In this document: piece after piece, positions 23,101-33,865 of the stretch
Layout of the letters: each line of letters begins with the position of its first letter
How positions within the stretch are numbered: the first letter of the stretch is position 1
Source: Takakia lepidozioides
Taxonomy: Eukaryota; Streptophyta; Takakiopsida; Takakiales; Takakiaceae
Length of the DNA: 64,000 nt
Assembly (NCBI GenBank): GCA_030704615.1
Contig: CM060732.1
Span: forward strand, 16,060,001-16,124,000
Direction: 5' to 3'
The notes under the pieces: model-generated
Seen by the model: only the letters and a program-made list of their open reading frames with translations
Databases searched by the model: none
Told to the model about the DNA's origin: nothing
Program-made: the position numbers and the translations under genes

Positions 23101-23897
23101 AGCATGAGAGTCCTGAAGACATGGAATTGTGTGAACAGCATGTACCTTACGAAGGGGGATCGTCCGGGAGAGATGGTGAGTTTCCCTTCTTCTTCCTCTT
23201 CTTTTTTGTTCTGGGATTGTGTTGTGTAGGTCGCTCAAACTCATATGTAGGGGCCCGATTTTATTTTGGTTCTTAGTTCCTTCTGGATGTCATGTTCGCA
23301 GACTCGTCTGTTTGAAGCTGTTTGTCTCGTCCGGGTGCATCCACCAACGACTCCGGCCGGCATTACGGAGTTTGCCATCACTCACGGGGGCAAGTTCATA
23401 GATGACAGGACAGATCCTCCCACGGATGACATGCATCACAACTACGTCGACAGCAACGTGTGCTTGCGAAGGGGGAATGGGGTTCCTTGGAGAGGGGCGA
23501 GGGAGAGGAGCCCGGCTTTCATTCAAACGATTGTGGAGTGCTGCACCTACACAGACGCCAGAGTTCTGGATTTGTCGATGGGCACAGGTTCGTCCCTTCA
23601 ACATTCACATTTCATGAGGTTTGATTGAGCTTGCACTTTCAGCACTTTCCACCGTTCCGAATGTGTCTTCAATGTCTGCTTACTTCATTCTATTCCACTG
23701 CAGGTGCTTCGTACCACGCTTGCAAGGCCAGTGCGCGACATGTCTTTGGGATTGAAGGGGATGCTGAGATTTACAAGAACCTCCTGATGGGTTTGGGTGG
23801 ACACACTTCTCAGGTCCTTCCGAAGCCCCGTCCCGCTGATACTGGTACAGAGGAGACTTCTGACAAGGAGCTGGACTCCGACTTTGCCTGTGAGTAA
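20168..23897 (+). CDS. Element X ORF1: intact ParB-like/DNA methyltransferase-like fusion protein
   Basis: Eight exons with canonical GT-AG borders: 20168-20757, 20853-21045, 21158-21598, 21718-21941, 22083-22734, 22837-23175, 23302-23587, 23704-23897; 972 codons and no internal stop. Residues about 50-197 are ParB/Srx-like: KIPLCRLVSMPVVRPPL, then FHVWDGNHRLLAW (DGNHR at 148-152), the signature loop of ParB N-terminal domains. A helical middle of unknown fold follows, then a glycine/basic linker (GRGRKAKGK, TGRGRGK). The methylase part has AELIILDIPDG (motif IV position) in exon 6 and SPAFIQTIVECC, VLDLSMGTG (motif I) and HVFGIEGDAE (motif II/III-like) in exons 7-8: the IV-before-I order of beta-class N6/N4 methyltransferases. 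DIPD replaces DPPY/W, so activity is uncertain. ParB-methylase fusions are known from bacteria and phages. Predicted nuclear. The start is the first ATG after a possible acceptor. Confidence 0.88.
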
Positions 23898-24683
23898 GTT
23901 GAACCTGTGCATGCTTGCATTGTTGTTTCATTATCGAGAATCGCTGTTCTTGAGGCAAAGTGCAAATGGGAGACATCCTCTTCGTTGGACTTGTGCATTG
24001 CATCATTGTGTTAAAAATGGAATTTTGTGGACATGTGTAGGAGTCCGCGTGCTTCCACTTGCCCTCCTGGGCTATCACACCTATTTGGACTTGTTTTCAG
24101 TCCTCCTCGTCTTGTGTGCTACCTGTCTATGCGGAGGCACTCGCAGCAAGCATGTCCGTTCATGGCACTCAGAGTCCACCTTGCGATGGCCTTCGTAGAA
24201 CACGTGGTGTTGGGGCCAGAATCTTTGTAGATGACATAGCACAGGAGGTGGACATTGATTGTGATGACTGCGACACTTGATATGAAGTATTCTTTTGGTT
24301 TAATTCTGGGACAAATTTGAAATGGGATGGTTGTGTGTCCTTATTGTCCTCTTTGCAATGTGTGCATGGAATTCACATTCATGGTTCCAAACTATTGTTG
24401 GAGATGGGGGTTGCATGGACTGCCCGGATTGTTCCTTCAATATATTTGTTGTTTTGTGGACCTCACAGACTTGAGTACATTGCAAAAACAAACAAACCAC
24501 TTTGTTCTCAATTCTCAATTCTCCCCACATCAACCCGCGGAAATAGGTGACCCCACTCGGAAATAGGTGACATCCGCGGAAATAGGCACTGTTTGCATGC
24601 TGACGTGGCGTGAGCCTGTGCTGGGCTCACGCTTTCCTGGGCTCACAGGCTCACGCCTCCAGGCTCACGGAATAGCACCCCCC
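23898..24683. other. ORF1 3' flank and right subterminal region of X
   Basis: An alternative acidic C-terminal exon is possible at about 24099-24280 (LPVYAEALAASMSV, ending VDIDCDDCDT) behind a good TTTTCAG acceptor, but I could not fit a phase-compatible donor. From 24535 the sequence has three GCGGAAATAGG-like words, then GCGTGAGCC/GGCTCACG repeats to the right end, mirroring the left end of X. Confidence 0.6.
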
Positions 24684-24692
24684 GATGGCAAG
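24684..24692. other. Right target-site duplication of element X
   Basis: GATGGCAAG, a perfect 9/9 match to 12077-12085. The Y transposase frame resumes here (ATG GCA AGG GCA). Confidence 0.95.
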
Positions 24693-26588
24693 GGCAGGAT
24701 TGCCAGAGCCCAATTTCAGGGGATTCATGGCAAACAACGCTCAGGCCAACTGGGCAGCGGTGCGGCGTGTGTACGGTGAGGACCCCAATGTTCCAATGGA
24801 GGGGAAAGAGAGATCATGTGGATTCCATTGGATGCAGAGTCTATCTCACTACACTACCAAATTTGTTGCTAGCTCATTCCAGGCTGAACACCGTGTCCTT
24901 TGTACGGCGTGGAAGGATGCACCCACATTTGATGACGCGGAGGTTAAGTTTGCTATCATCGAGGCTTGGTGGAACACGTCAGGTGCAGTGGAGACAACCA
25001 ATCTAGGAGCCTTGCACAGCTGGTTGGGGTGGTGGCATTTCCGGTATCGACAGTTCGGACAGTACATGCGGGAGGTATGATGCTGTCATTTTCGTGCAAT
25101 TGTCTTTCTATTACGGACCTTTCCATTGGTTCCTCACCATTGTTTGTGTCCTTATAGGAGCGGTGCTTGGATTCCGATACGGACATGCCGAACACGAATA
25201 TGGCAGAATCAGTGCACTCCTCCTAGCGAGCGTCTTCTGCCGCACATCTGGTGGACGTAGTGACGGCCACAACGGAGGACATCGACAGAGCAATAATGCA
25301 GCAAGCCACGTACCACAAGTTCCTGAGCGGGAAACAATGGGGCTTTGGGCCGGACATGGAGGAATTGTTGGTACGAACAACTTCGAGGTCGAAGAATCCA
25401 CTGAAATGGGCGACATCATTGCGAGAGAAGATCAAAGGGACGCCTCTGCACCGCAGAGGTGAGCACCTAGAGGGGGACGTCCGTACTCGCCTTGTGAGGC
25501 GGAGGATTGAAGAGGAACCCGGGTACGAAGAGGATTCTTGGAGATCCGACAGGAGCATTCGGACAACACCTCGAGGGCCCGTCATGTTGCCACACAATGT
25601 GTCTTCCAGCAGTGGAAGCCCAAGAAATTCCAGATCGCCATCGCCTTCAAGCGGGGATTCCGTGCGAGAAATTCCCACCGCTCGCTTGCCCCAGATTCCG
25701 CCCGCTGTTATGCAGTATGGCCAAGCCATTGTGGAGACGACTGTATCTGCGTCACAGTGGAGAATTGCTCGCACAAAGTCGTCGTTTCGAGGCAGGTGTT
25801 CCGCAATTCGAGTGGATACACGACAACGTTGTTTAGAGATGATAAGGAGGAATCCAGATGGTGCTGTCCCTGCTCCTACTTTTATAGGAAGATTTGTCCA
25901 TGCAAAGTTTGCGGAGGCGACAACCACCCAGTTCTGGTTCTGCAGGCACGACATTATGACTTGCGTGTATGGAAAGCCCAAGTACGGCATACAAACAATG
26001 CCAGAGGCTCCCCCGGTGTGGCCGGTGGAACCAGGCTACGATCTGAGTCAGGTTGAGGCCGACGCCCTTACCGCCGCAGGATTTTGGATGGTGCAGCGCA
26101 CTGACGTCCCCAGACAACCATTTCCGCTTCCACAGCCTCCACCACCGACCCCTATGAGAGCAAGAACAATGGGACCCGACAGCTCTAAGCATCCTACACA
26201 CCATTGGGGGAAACCGAAGAGGCGGCGACCTCCCTCAAAAGTGAACGAGACAAGGATGGGGAATGCACTTCGGATGAACTGTACAATCCAGAGCTCGACA
26301 GAAGTGCCCCCACCAGGCTTCAGGCGTGTGTATCAGATGGCCACGGCAGGCTCAGCTGTTCGCAATGAGGTGTACACCATCACCATTTCAGAATTACCCA
26401 CCTGCAATTGCACCGACTTTCAGATCATGGCGAACAAGGGGGCATCATACTGCCCTTGCAAGCATCTGTACTACGTGTACCTAAAGAGACTCCGGTGTAA
26501 TTCCACAACTCATCACTTCATACATGCACCAGGGTTGAGCCCCAAAGAGGTGCACACTCTTCTGAATATGGATCCAGGGGACCAGTGA
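24693..26588 (+). pseudogene. Element Y ORF2, 3' half: transposase core and SWIM finger, one nonsense codon
   Basis: Continuation of the gene begun at 10169. Exon to 25074 has NFRGFMANNAQANWAAVRRV, where N replaces the second catalytic Asp (intact copy reads MADSAQ), then CGFHWMQSL and WHFRYRQFGQYM. The intron is 25075-25157. The last exon 25158-26588 reads through a TAG at 25224-25226 where the intact copy has Trp, then the basic linker (KPKRRRPPSKVNETR) and an intact SWIM finger (CNCTDF, CPCKHLYYVYLKRL). With N for D and three stops, this transposase cannot work. Confidence 0.9.
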
Positions 26589-27000
26589 CCTTGGCTTGCG
26601 GTCCCAACACTATGGTACGCCCATCCTTTTCGGATAGTAGAACTGTACTGCTGCAAGTAGCTCTGACTCTGGCCACAGAAAGGTCCGACTTATGTCTTGC
26701 CTACCAGTAACCTGTTTTGCTCGAACTAAGATAATACTATGTCATTCACTCGTGTTTCCACGTGCATGTATTTTTGTGTGTTGGAGGGTTCCTGTTTTTC
26801 TGCTCTCCCAAACTTTGCTTTCCTCATTCGACCCCCAGCAAGGAAATGCGGCGCCGCATTTCCAAGTAACGTCGTAGGTACTGGTAGATGCGGCATTCAC
26901 CAACACCAAACTGCCCAGAAATTTCGCACGTGCGAACCCTAATGCGGCACCGCATTTCCCAGTTGAGTCGCAAACCTTTCCCGCCGAATACTCAAAGATG
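26589..27000. other. Right end region of element Y with two family palindromes
   Basis: Noncoding. Y-type palindromes occur at about 26843-26864 and 26940-26960, about 100 bp apart, beyond the ORF2 stop. By comparison with X, where 430 bp lie between the ORF2 stop and the element end, the Y terminus should be near 27000. No clear inverted-repeat end was identified. Confidence 0.55.
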
Positions 27001-27539
27001 ACATAATTGAGCAGACTCTATTGGTTCAATCGCGGCAAAAGGGTCAGCTTCATTCCAATGTTAAGGCATGTAAAACCGCGGAATACTCTATACAGGCCAG
27101 TATGCGACGTCCTTTTGCCATGGTATACTGGATTTCTCGTTGCACGGTCACTCATTTCCATGAGCGGATCTAAAAAACCATGAGCGGAGTTGTCACTGAC
27201 GACATATCTTCGCCGCATTACAACATCTGGAACTTCCAAAAACGGCAAGGTCAAATTAAAAAAAACTATTATTTTAATACTTGTTTAATCTGCCGCATTT
27301 CCAAATTTGGAGGAGTCCGCTGAGGTTAGCTATTTCATGAGCATGAGCGGCATGAGCGGAGTAGCAAGACAATCGGTTTTCATGAGCAGAAGTACAAATT
27401 TCTAAAATAAAAAATATTATAAAACATTAATTTAATGCAATGTGTCAGAAAAAAAAACAAATATATTATTCGGCACCTTGAAGGGGAAATTGTAGTTTTG
27501 AGAGTTGTGCTCATGATATTTCGTCTTCCGCTCATGCCA

Positions 27540-27960
27540 ATTCCCAGCGACATGTGCAAAAATGGTGCCGAATTTCGCGGTAATAGGGTCCGTAACCGGA
27601 AAGAATCGCGACGTATTTTGCGGTAATAGGTCTCTCTGCCGAAAAATGGTGCCGAATTCTGCGGCTATAGGTCCCCTCATGACAAGTGTGTAAGCCCAAA
27701 ATTTGGAAATGTGGCGCCGAATTTCGGTACATGGTGCCGGGGATTACACAGATGTTGGGCAGTTCTGGGCCATGTAACTGGAAATTCGGCGCCATTTTTC
27801 CAGACATCGTTCCCGAGCATGTTCGGACTTAGCCAGTTTTCGGCCCAAAATAGGGAAATTCGGCGCCATTTTTCCTGACACAGGGGTACCAATGCATGTT
27901 GGGACTTAGCCAGTTTTCGGCCCAAAAAAGAGAAATTCGGCGCCATTTTTCCAGAAATGG
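27540..27960. repeat. Z-type GGCGCC repeats, left cluster
   Basis: About six copies of a motif around AAATTCGGCGCCATTTTTCC, in both orientations and 60-80 bp apart (about 27561, 27646, 27706, 27784, 27862, 27930). Early copies are next to CGCGGTAATAGG words, which resemble the subterminal GCGGAAATAGG words of X, so this is probably the left end of element Z. Confidence 0.8.
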
Positions 27961-28109
27961 CCCCACAACTGCTTCTGTTGGATCTCAGTTTGAATGGAAT
28001 ATTGCCTCATTCCAGGAGTTTTGGGGTGCATTTCATTACACTGCAAAAAAAAGTCTGATACATGAAAATGCAATTGAAAATATCCATATGGAGGATTCCC
28101 TTTGCCCCA

Positions 28110-28690
28110 TCAATGATTTCTGGAATCCCTAAGGAGGAGTTTGTGCAGCTCGTTCACGCTCAACGCCGGTGCATGAATAAAGTCATCAATAGTCACGTTC
28201 ATCCTCAACCTCTTCAGGTAAATGTAATACAGATGCTTGCACGGATAATACTTTGAACCCTTCTTTGCTTCCATCAACGAGAAGTCCGTACAATTGCAAG
28301 TCGGCTCCACTCCAATCGTAATTGTGTATACATCATCGCGTACAGCCGAGCCGGCCGTTGCCATCCGATAAACACGCCCAAGGCCGGGTGGAGGTACGTC
28401 CACAGAGCTCTGAATAGTGCAAGCCATCCCAAGAGCATTGGCAATCCGCGTCTCATTCAACTTGTTGGGAGGGTGTCGTCTCTTCACTCTTCCGAATCGC
28501 ATTGTGGGATGTGCAGAATTGTCCAATCCGTCTCTACTGGATTCGCGGATTGTTTCGTGGAAGGCGCCAGGATAGAAGGTGCATTTGGCGGGCAAATGAA
28601 GTCCCCAACAGCCTTGTATATGACGCTGTCCGATGGTGGAACTCGCCATTCCCTGCCATCGCCGAAATCATCGTGGAGCACAACAATACT
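28110..28690 (-). pseudogene. Element Z ORF2 remnant: transposase N-terminal scrap fused to SWIM C-terminus
   Basis: On the minus strand 28690-28570 encodes GREWRVPPSDSVIYKAVG, matching the N-terminal region of the Y and X transposases. It runs directly into 28500-28120, which encodes FGRVKRRHPPNKLNETR, VPPPGLGRVYRMATAGSAV and a SWIM finger (CNCTDF, PCKHLYYIYLKRL). The whole catalytic core is missing, so this is an internal-deletion derivative. It is closest to the Y protein. Confidence 0.85.
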
Positions 28691-28704
28691 CTCGACAACA
28701 ACGC

Positions 28705-31352
28705 CGTTTGAGTCCTTCCTTTCCTCCTACAAAAAAACCGACCCCGGTTTCGAGCTTTCTGACCAGGATGACATCCTCCCGGACATCCCCAGGCCCCAAA
28801 CCCGCAGCATACAGGCTGGATTTGGCGGTCCTGGTGGGCTGCCGGAGAACCCCTCTGTAGCAGACGTCATGTCGGAGGCGGATATGAAGTTGGCCGCTGC
28901 CAAGATGTTGGAGGCAACCCACAGCAACATTGGCAGGGTGTTGGGGGGCATGGTGTACCCGGCCAAGCTTCGAATTCCCCTTTGCCGCTTGGTGTCTTTG
29001 CAGGTGGTGAGACCTGCCCTCCCAGGCGATATCGACAAGCTGAAATTCTCTGTCCGGGATGGATATCGAATGGGGTCTGCTGCGTTTTACGTTTCCATTG
29101 AGAACGACCACGGAGCTTCCCGTGCCCACACTTCCGATGAGGTGGACAAATGGGGTCCCCATTGGCAAAGGCAAAATGAGGAGTTCGAGAGATCGATTGT
29201 TACTGATCCTCTTTTCCAGCACTTGTCCGGAAAGATGTTTTACGTGTGGGACGGCAATCATCGCCTCCTGGCATGAATGGAGCACATAGCCGAAGCCCAC
29301 CCCAACGACCTCGATTGGCATTTCGCCGTGGAGTGTGTTGTGCTGAAGGTTGCGGGGCCCAAAGATCGCAGTCTTCTCAAAGCTGCAATGGCGGACATCA
29401 ACTCGTAAGTTACAACGCCTCTTGCTTTTGGACCCATCCGATTGTAAGTCATTTCATTGCGAATCCTTATATTTGTTGTAAATTCCCATTTCAAAATTGT
29501 TTGATGGAAATGTGGCATTGCAGGGTGACTGAGAATGCCTTCATTGCCACCAACTTGTCCCATATGCTCTTCCGAGTGAATGATGTCGGGAAGCAGGGGG
29601 TGCAAGAGTTTGCCAATTCGCTCAGTGCCGACCTCCTGCGCAAGTCGGAGGCAAAGGCAGACAGAACCTGGTATAGGCTGAGCATGGACGCCATGGTGGA
29701 CTACATATTTCGGGTAAAGCTCCTGACTGTTTTGTTGAGCTAATCTGTCTCTCCTCCCCCAATAGAAGAAAAAGTGTTGCGCAGGATCTCTAATCTTATG
29801 TGCGCATTCTTGACAGACAAAAATTCAGCAGGATTTGGCACATGCGCGGAGGTTCTACATGGAGTCAGAGGAGAAGAATCTAACCCTCCCGGCACTCGAA
29901 TCGTATCTCAAAGCTGCGGAGGTGAGGGCCCGCATAAAGTACAAGTCGCGGATGGTAAAGTACGTGGCCATAGCTGATCCCGCCCTTGGTGCCGACTTTC
30001 TGGTGGAGGTGGGGAAGCACTACTCCCGCGCTCTGAAGCCCACGATGACATTGGAGAAGCTCCATCATCTAGCCACATCCTGTGTGGATGGTGCAGAAAA
30101 GGTGATACATTCTTAACCAAATTGTGGTGGCAACAACTCGTTTTTGTGGTGTTTGGCGCTTACGAATATGCTAGGTGGTTGGACAGACCCGGTGGCTCCA
30201 AATCTAGAATGGTTCCCAAAGTACAATGGACATGTGGAGCTTCCCCAAACCGGACAAACTGTCTGACCCCACATTCGACATGTGGATGAACCGCATGACA
30301 TGGTGGTTTCGGGTACTTCCCCACGCTTCGTTTGGCGCTTCTACTCTTGTAGGGGGTGGATTCATTGTATTTTTTCAGCAATGCGATCTGATGGAGAATC
30401 TCCACAGGTGACGACGAATGCGCAAGAGCAGCTAGACACACAAGCACATCAGTTCAAGATGGAGATTTCTCCTGCAGCAGAGAGCCTACGCGACTATGTG
30501 ACGAGGTACTTTCTGCTCTACAAAACCGACCTATTTTTTCGGGAGATACCACATGCCCGCCGGAGCCACGAGTTCACCGACCAGCCGAACGCGGACAAAG
30601 CAGCAATGCGCCTTCTGTACAAGTACATACGCGATGCCTTCCTTTCAGTCCTTGCATTTTTCGCCGAATTTCCAGATCAGGGCTCCGAAAATGGCTAAGT
30701 CCCTAGGGTGGCCGGCCCTGAATTGGAAATTCGGCGCCATTTTTCCAGGTCAAGGCCATATGGGACTTAGCCATTTTCGGGCCGGACCTGGGAAAATGGC
30801 GCCGAATTTCCAGTCAGGGCTCCGAAAATGGCTAAGTCCCTAGGGTGGCTGGCCCTAAACTAGAAATTCGGCGCCATTTTTCCAGTTCTGGGCCCTATTG
30901 CCCTTGTGGGACTTGGCCATTTTCGGGCCGGACCTGGGAAAATGGCGCCGAATTTCCAGTCAGGGCTCCAAAAATGGCTAAGTCCCTAGGATGGCTGGCC
31001 CTGAACTGGAAATTCGGCGCCATTTTTCCAGTTATGTTCTGGGACTTAGCCATCTTCGGGCCAAACCGGGAAAAATGGCGCCGAATTTCCAGTTCAGGGC
31101 TCCCAAGATGGCTGTCCCTAGGGTGGCAGTCACCGAAAAACAAAATTCGGCGCCATTTTTCCATTTCTAGGCCCACTCAAATCCGCCCCAACCTGGGAAA
31201 ATGGTGCCGAATTTGCAGTTCAGGGACCTCATTGTGTTTTTCATGAATGCAGGTACTGCAAGTTCTCCCTTTTGGAGAAAGGTCATTTGTCTTTCGAGCC
31301 ACCATTCTTCCTGCGCAAGACCAGGATAAATGAACCGCTGGATATTGGTTGA
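28705..31352 (+). pseudogene. Element Z ORF1 remnant: ParB-like domain and middle region
   Basis: Exons at about 28705-29404, 29524-29713, 29829-30101, 30176-30308, about 30412-30620 and 31253-31352. Exon 1 carries KLRIPLCRLVSLQVVRPALP, AFYVSIENDHG and FYVWDGNHRLLA, the ParB-like motif, then a TGA (29274-29276) where Trp is expected. Exon 4 has TAG at 30205-30207, also for Trp. The middle exons match Y (HMLFRV, LAHARRFYMESEEK, FDMWMNRMTWWF). The methylase half is absent; the copy ends near 31352. It starts right beside the remnant ORF2, so the intergenic array has been deleted. Confidence 0.85.
30700..31225. repeat. Z-type GGCGCC repeats, right cluster inside an ORF1 intron
   Basis: Eight alternating-orientation copies of TTCGGCGCCATTTTTCC / GGAAAATGGCGCCGAA, with the spacer GGCTAAGTCCCTAGGGTGG, between the exon ending near 30620 and the exon starting at 31253. 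Pairs form inverted repeats about 70 bp apart that could fold into long hairpins. Confidence 0.85.
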
Positions 31353-31399
31353 TCAAGGGTAGCGATCCCCACTTCCCAAACGGATGAATGACATGGATG

Positions 31400-31734
31400 A
31401 GAAGCAACATTCATGAAGACTTAAAATGGCTCATGTATCAATGTAAGTTGGTCATGTACCAAACTTAAGTTGGTCATGTCCCAAGATGGAAGATGGATGA
31501 AAATTATGGAAGGATGAAGGTTACAGATGGATGGAATCAGCGGATGGAACCATGGATGGATGGATTACGGGCTGGATTTCTGGACGGATGACAATACCAA
31601 TGGATGGAGGAAAAACACGTGGTTCGATCTGGTCCGTTCAGGTGGAGGGAGCAGATATGAAGGATTAAAATAAAAAGATTATATATTATATTAATGGACA
31701 CTCTAGGAAAAATTAATTAAAAACTTTAACTAGG
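31400..31734. repeat. GATGGATGGA-type simple sequence
   Basis: Degenerate ATGGATGG and AAGTTGGTCATG repeats, no coding potential. Separates element Z from the LTR element. Confidence 0.6.
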
Positions 31735-33865
31735 TGTCGGTGCTTAAATGGACCAGTGGTGATTTATTATTTTTTTGAGAAAGGGATGGATGATAGTCGT
31801 CAAAACAAGTGACGGATGGAGGGCAACGGGCTGCTATAAATTAGCCGGCGAAAGGGAGAACATGGACAATCTAGTTCTTATTTCTCTCGCTCCCTCTCTT
31901 CCTCTTCGCTCTCTCCCTCTTCACTCTTTTTTTTCATTTTAGTGTATGCTAGATGTTGTAGTGAAGAATAAAGGTGTATAGCGAACTGTTTTGGATCAAA
32001 TATTACAGCCACAAGTCGTTGGGATCAAGGTGCCGTATTAGTTGAAGTGAGTAGTGTGGTACACCGAGACATGCATGATTGAATTAAAGAAGCTTCTTAT
32101 TGTCTAGATTCCCTTTGAGCTGTTCGTGTACATACCCTCTCTACAATCTGATCGGTCGTCCGTACTATAAGAACTCATATCAGTTCCGTGAGCAGAATTC
32201 ATCAAACCTGCACCACCAGCGACATCAACTCGAGACTAGTGTTCGGGTGAGCACCGTGTGGGAAACTCTACCTCGAGTAGTTAATTATTTTGTATAAGAC
32301 TACCCTCTATACCTACCTGGAGTTCTATAGAGACAAACTCGAGTCTGAACTTCAGATATCCTAGACCATCCTAAATTTACACCGAGCTAGGGGAAACGAC
32401 CTTGGAAATCTAGCACTCCGAAGCTACAGCCGAATCGTTTGAAGAAGTGTCTCGTCTTGGTTGTTTGTTTTCTTTTTATTCTTTCTTCCCTGTTCTGTTC
32501 TCTTCTGTCCTTTCCAGGTAACGAGCCTTGGGTACTTGCGGTTGGGTCATCAGAATACCGCCCTATCGATTTTCAACTGGGAAGTCATACCAGGATGTGA
32601 CTTAGTTTGTTTTCTTTGTTGGCCCAGCACATTAAGTATTATTGATTAAATTATTAACTTCAAGCTGAGACCTTAATTAGTGTTTGGATGATCTAGAAGA
32701 GGTGCTTATTGAAGCCCATAGAAGGAAGAATGTTAGTAGGAATCTGATTCAAATTTAAGGAAAACAAGTGGTGAGTACAGAATTAGGAATTTTTGAACAG
32801 GGTTAATTCTTGACTGCAAAATAGTTTTGTTATTATTATGAGCAGCCACGATTTGACTTAAAACCTTTTTATGGACCTTGATTCACAAACTAATTCCAAA
32901 ATCTTGTTGAGTAAAGCTTAGGTCAAAGCCTCTGTTTTACAGCAAGTGAATTGAAGAATGTAGTAGGGACTTATGAATTTTTGAAAACAGGGAATTCTAA
33001 CTACCAGGCCATGTTAAAGAGTGAGATTTGACTATTGTGTTTAAATAACTAAAAGAAACCCTCTTATAACAACATCTCTAGGTTAGTTTGATGGTTAGTC
33101 TGGTAGTTTAAACTTTTGGGGTTTGGGGTTCAACTCCTGCCGGCCATAACTTATTTAGTTTTGCTCATCTGTTCAGAACCTTTGTAATAGCCCTATAAGT
33201 ACTTAGATAGACAAATTGGCTTTGAATATAGCTTGAGGGACTTATCGGTTAGAAAATTCGCTTGCACAATCGAGGTTCGGGTTTCAATTCCCAATAGCCG
33301 ACATATTGCTTTCCTATAGTTGGTTTTGATTCTCTTCTTTTATTTTGGTTATATTAATATTGTTTGTTGGGCTAATCTTTTCCTCAGAATGATCTAATTA
33401 ATTATATATTCTTGACTCACCTAAATTAATAGGTACTAGTAAAAACTAAATAAATCAGTATCTCTATCTTTTGAACATATATATATATAAAGTTATTCAA
33501 AAAATAAAATAAAAAATAAAGTTGGTTAATTGAAAAAAAAAAATTTGTTGTTTACTAAATAATTAATATTTACACTAGAATATCTCTCTTCTAAAATAAC
33601 CATAACCCTTTATACCGAGGATAATTATACATTCGCATTACTTATTTCTGGACTATTGTTTTCGTAAATACGTCAATGAGTTAAAACTAACTGTTGGTTA
33701 CAAATTACAAACACAAACACTTATAACATAGAAAAATTATAATCCACACTAGCAGCACCCTTGGGGCTAGGCGGCGCCTTCGGGACCTAACCTGGCTCTG
33801 TCTAACACAAACCCTAAATTAAGTATGCAACTGTTAATGGGGTGCATTAATGTTTGACATATTTT
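31735..33865 (+). mobile_element. Putative long 5' LTR/leader of a Ty3-gypsy-like element
   Basis: Upstream of a gag-like frame. A TATAAAT at about 31835 is followed by a CT-rich leader. Near 33866 TTGGTGCGTCTGCCGGGAG resembles the tRNA-Asp-type primer-binding site common in plant gypsy elements, with a possible LTR end (TTTGACA) just before it. A TGTCGG start at about 31735 is a guess. No second LTR copy was found in the window, so the boundaries are inferred. Confidence 0.45.
33245..33301 (+). other. tRNA-like fold, 57 nt, lacking a D arm
   Basis: TCGGTTA at the start pairs with TAGCCGA at the end (seven pairs, one G-U), and a T-arm-like GGGTTTCAATTCCC precedes it. A second B-box-like word, GGTTCAACTCC, lies at about 33126. 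The short length and poor anticodon region argue against a functional tRNA; it may be a SINE or tRNA relic. Confidence 0.25.

Larger units (their letters stand above)
12086..24683. mobile_element. Element X: intact-looking 12.6-kb MULE-like transposon with ParB-methylase cargo
   Basis: Bounded by perfect 9-bp direct repeats inside another element's transposase gene. Contents in order: left subterminal region, ORF2 transposase (minus), intergenic sequence, acidic ORF, hairpin satellite array, ORF1 ParB/methylase fusion (plus), right subterminal region. The ends share only a weak inverted repeat, with GT(A)GCTA and CGTGAGCC in both, followed by clusters of GTGAGCC/GGCTCAC words. A shared subterminal word, GCCTATTACCG on the left and GCCTATTTCCG on the right-end reverse strand, lies about 150 and 100 bp in. 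The intact genes and perfect duplication suggest recent insertion. Confidence 0.92.

Noticed and set aside
22178-23604. Minus-strand open frames opposite X ORF1
   Set aside because: They are antisense to verified exons and cross the GT-AG intron borders of the plus-strand gene.
20168-23897. Bacterial or phage contamination as the source of the ParB-methylase gene
   Set aside because: The gene has seven GT-AG introns, lies inside a transposon that interrupts another eukaryotic element, and has diverged relatives in the same window.
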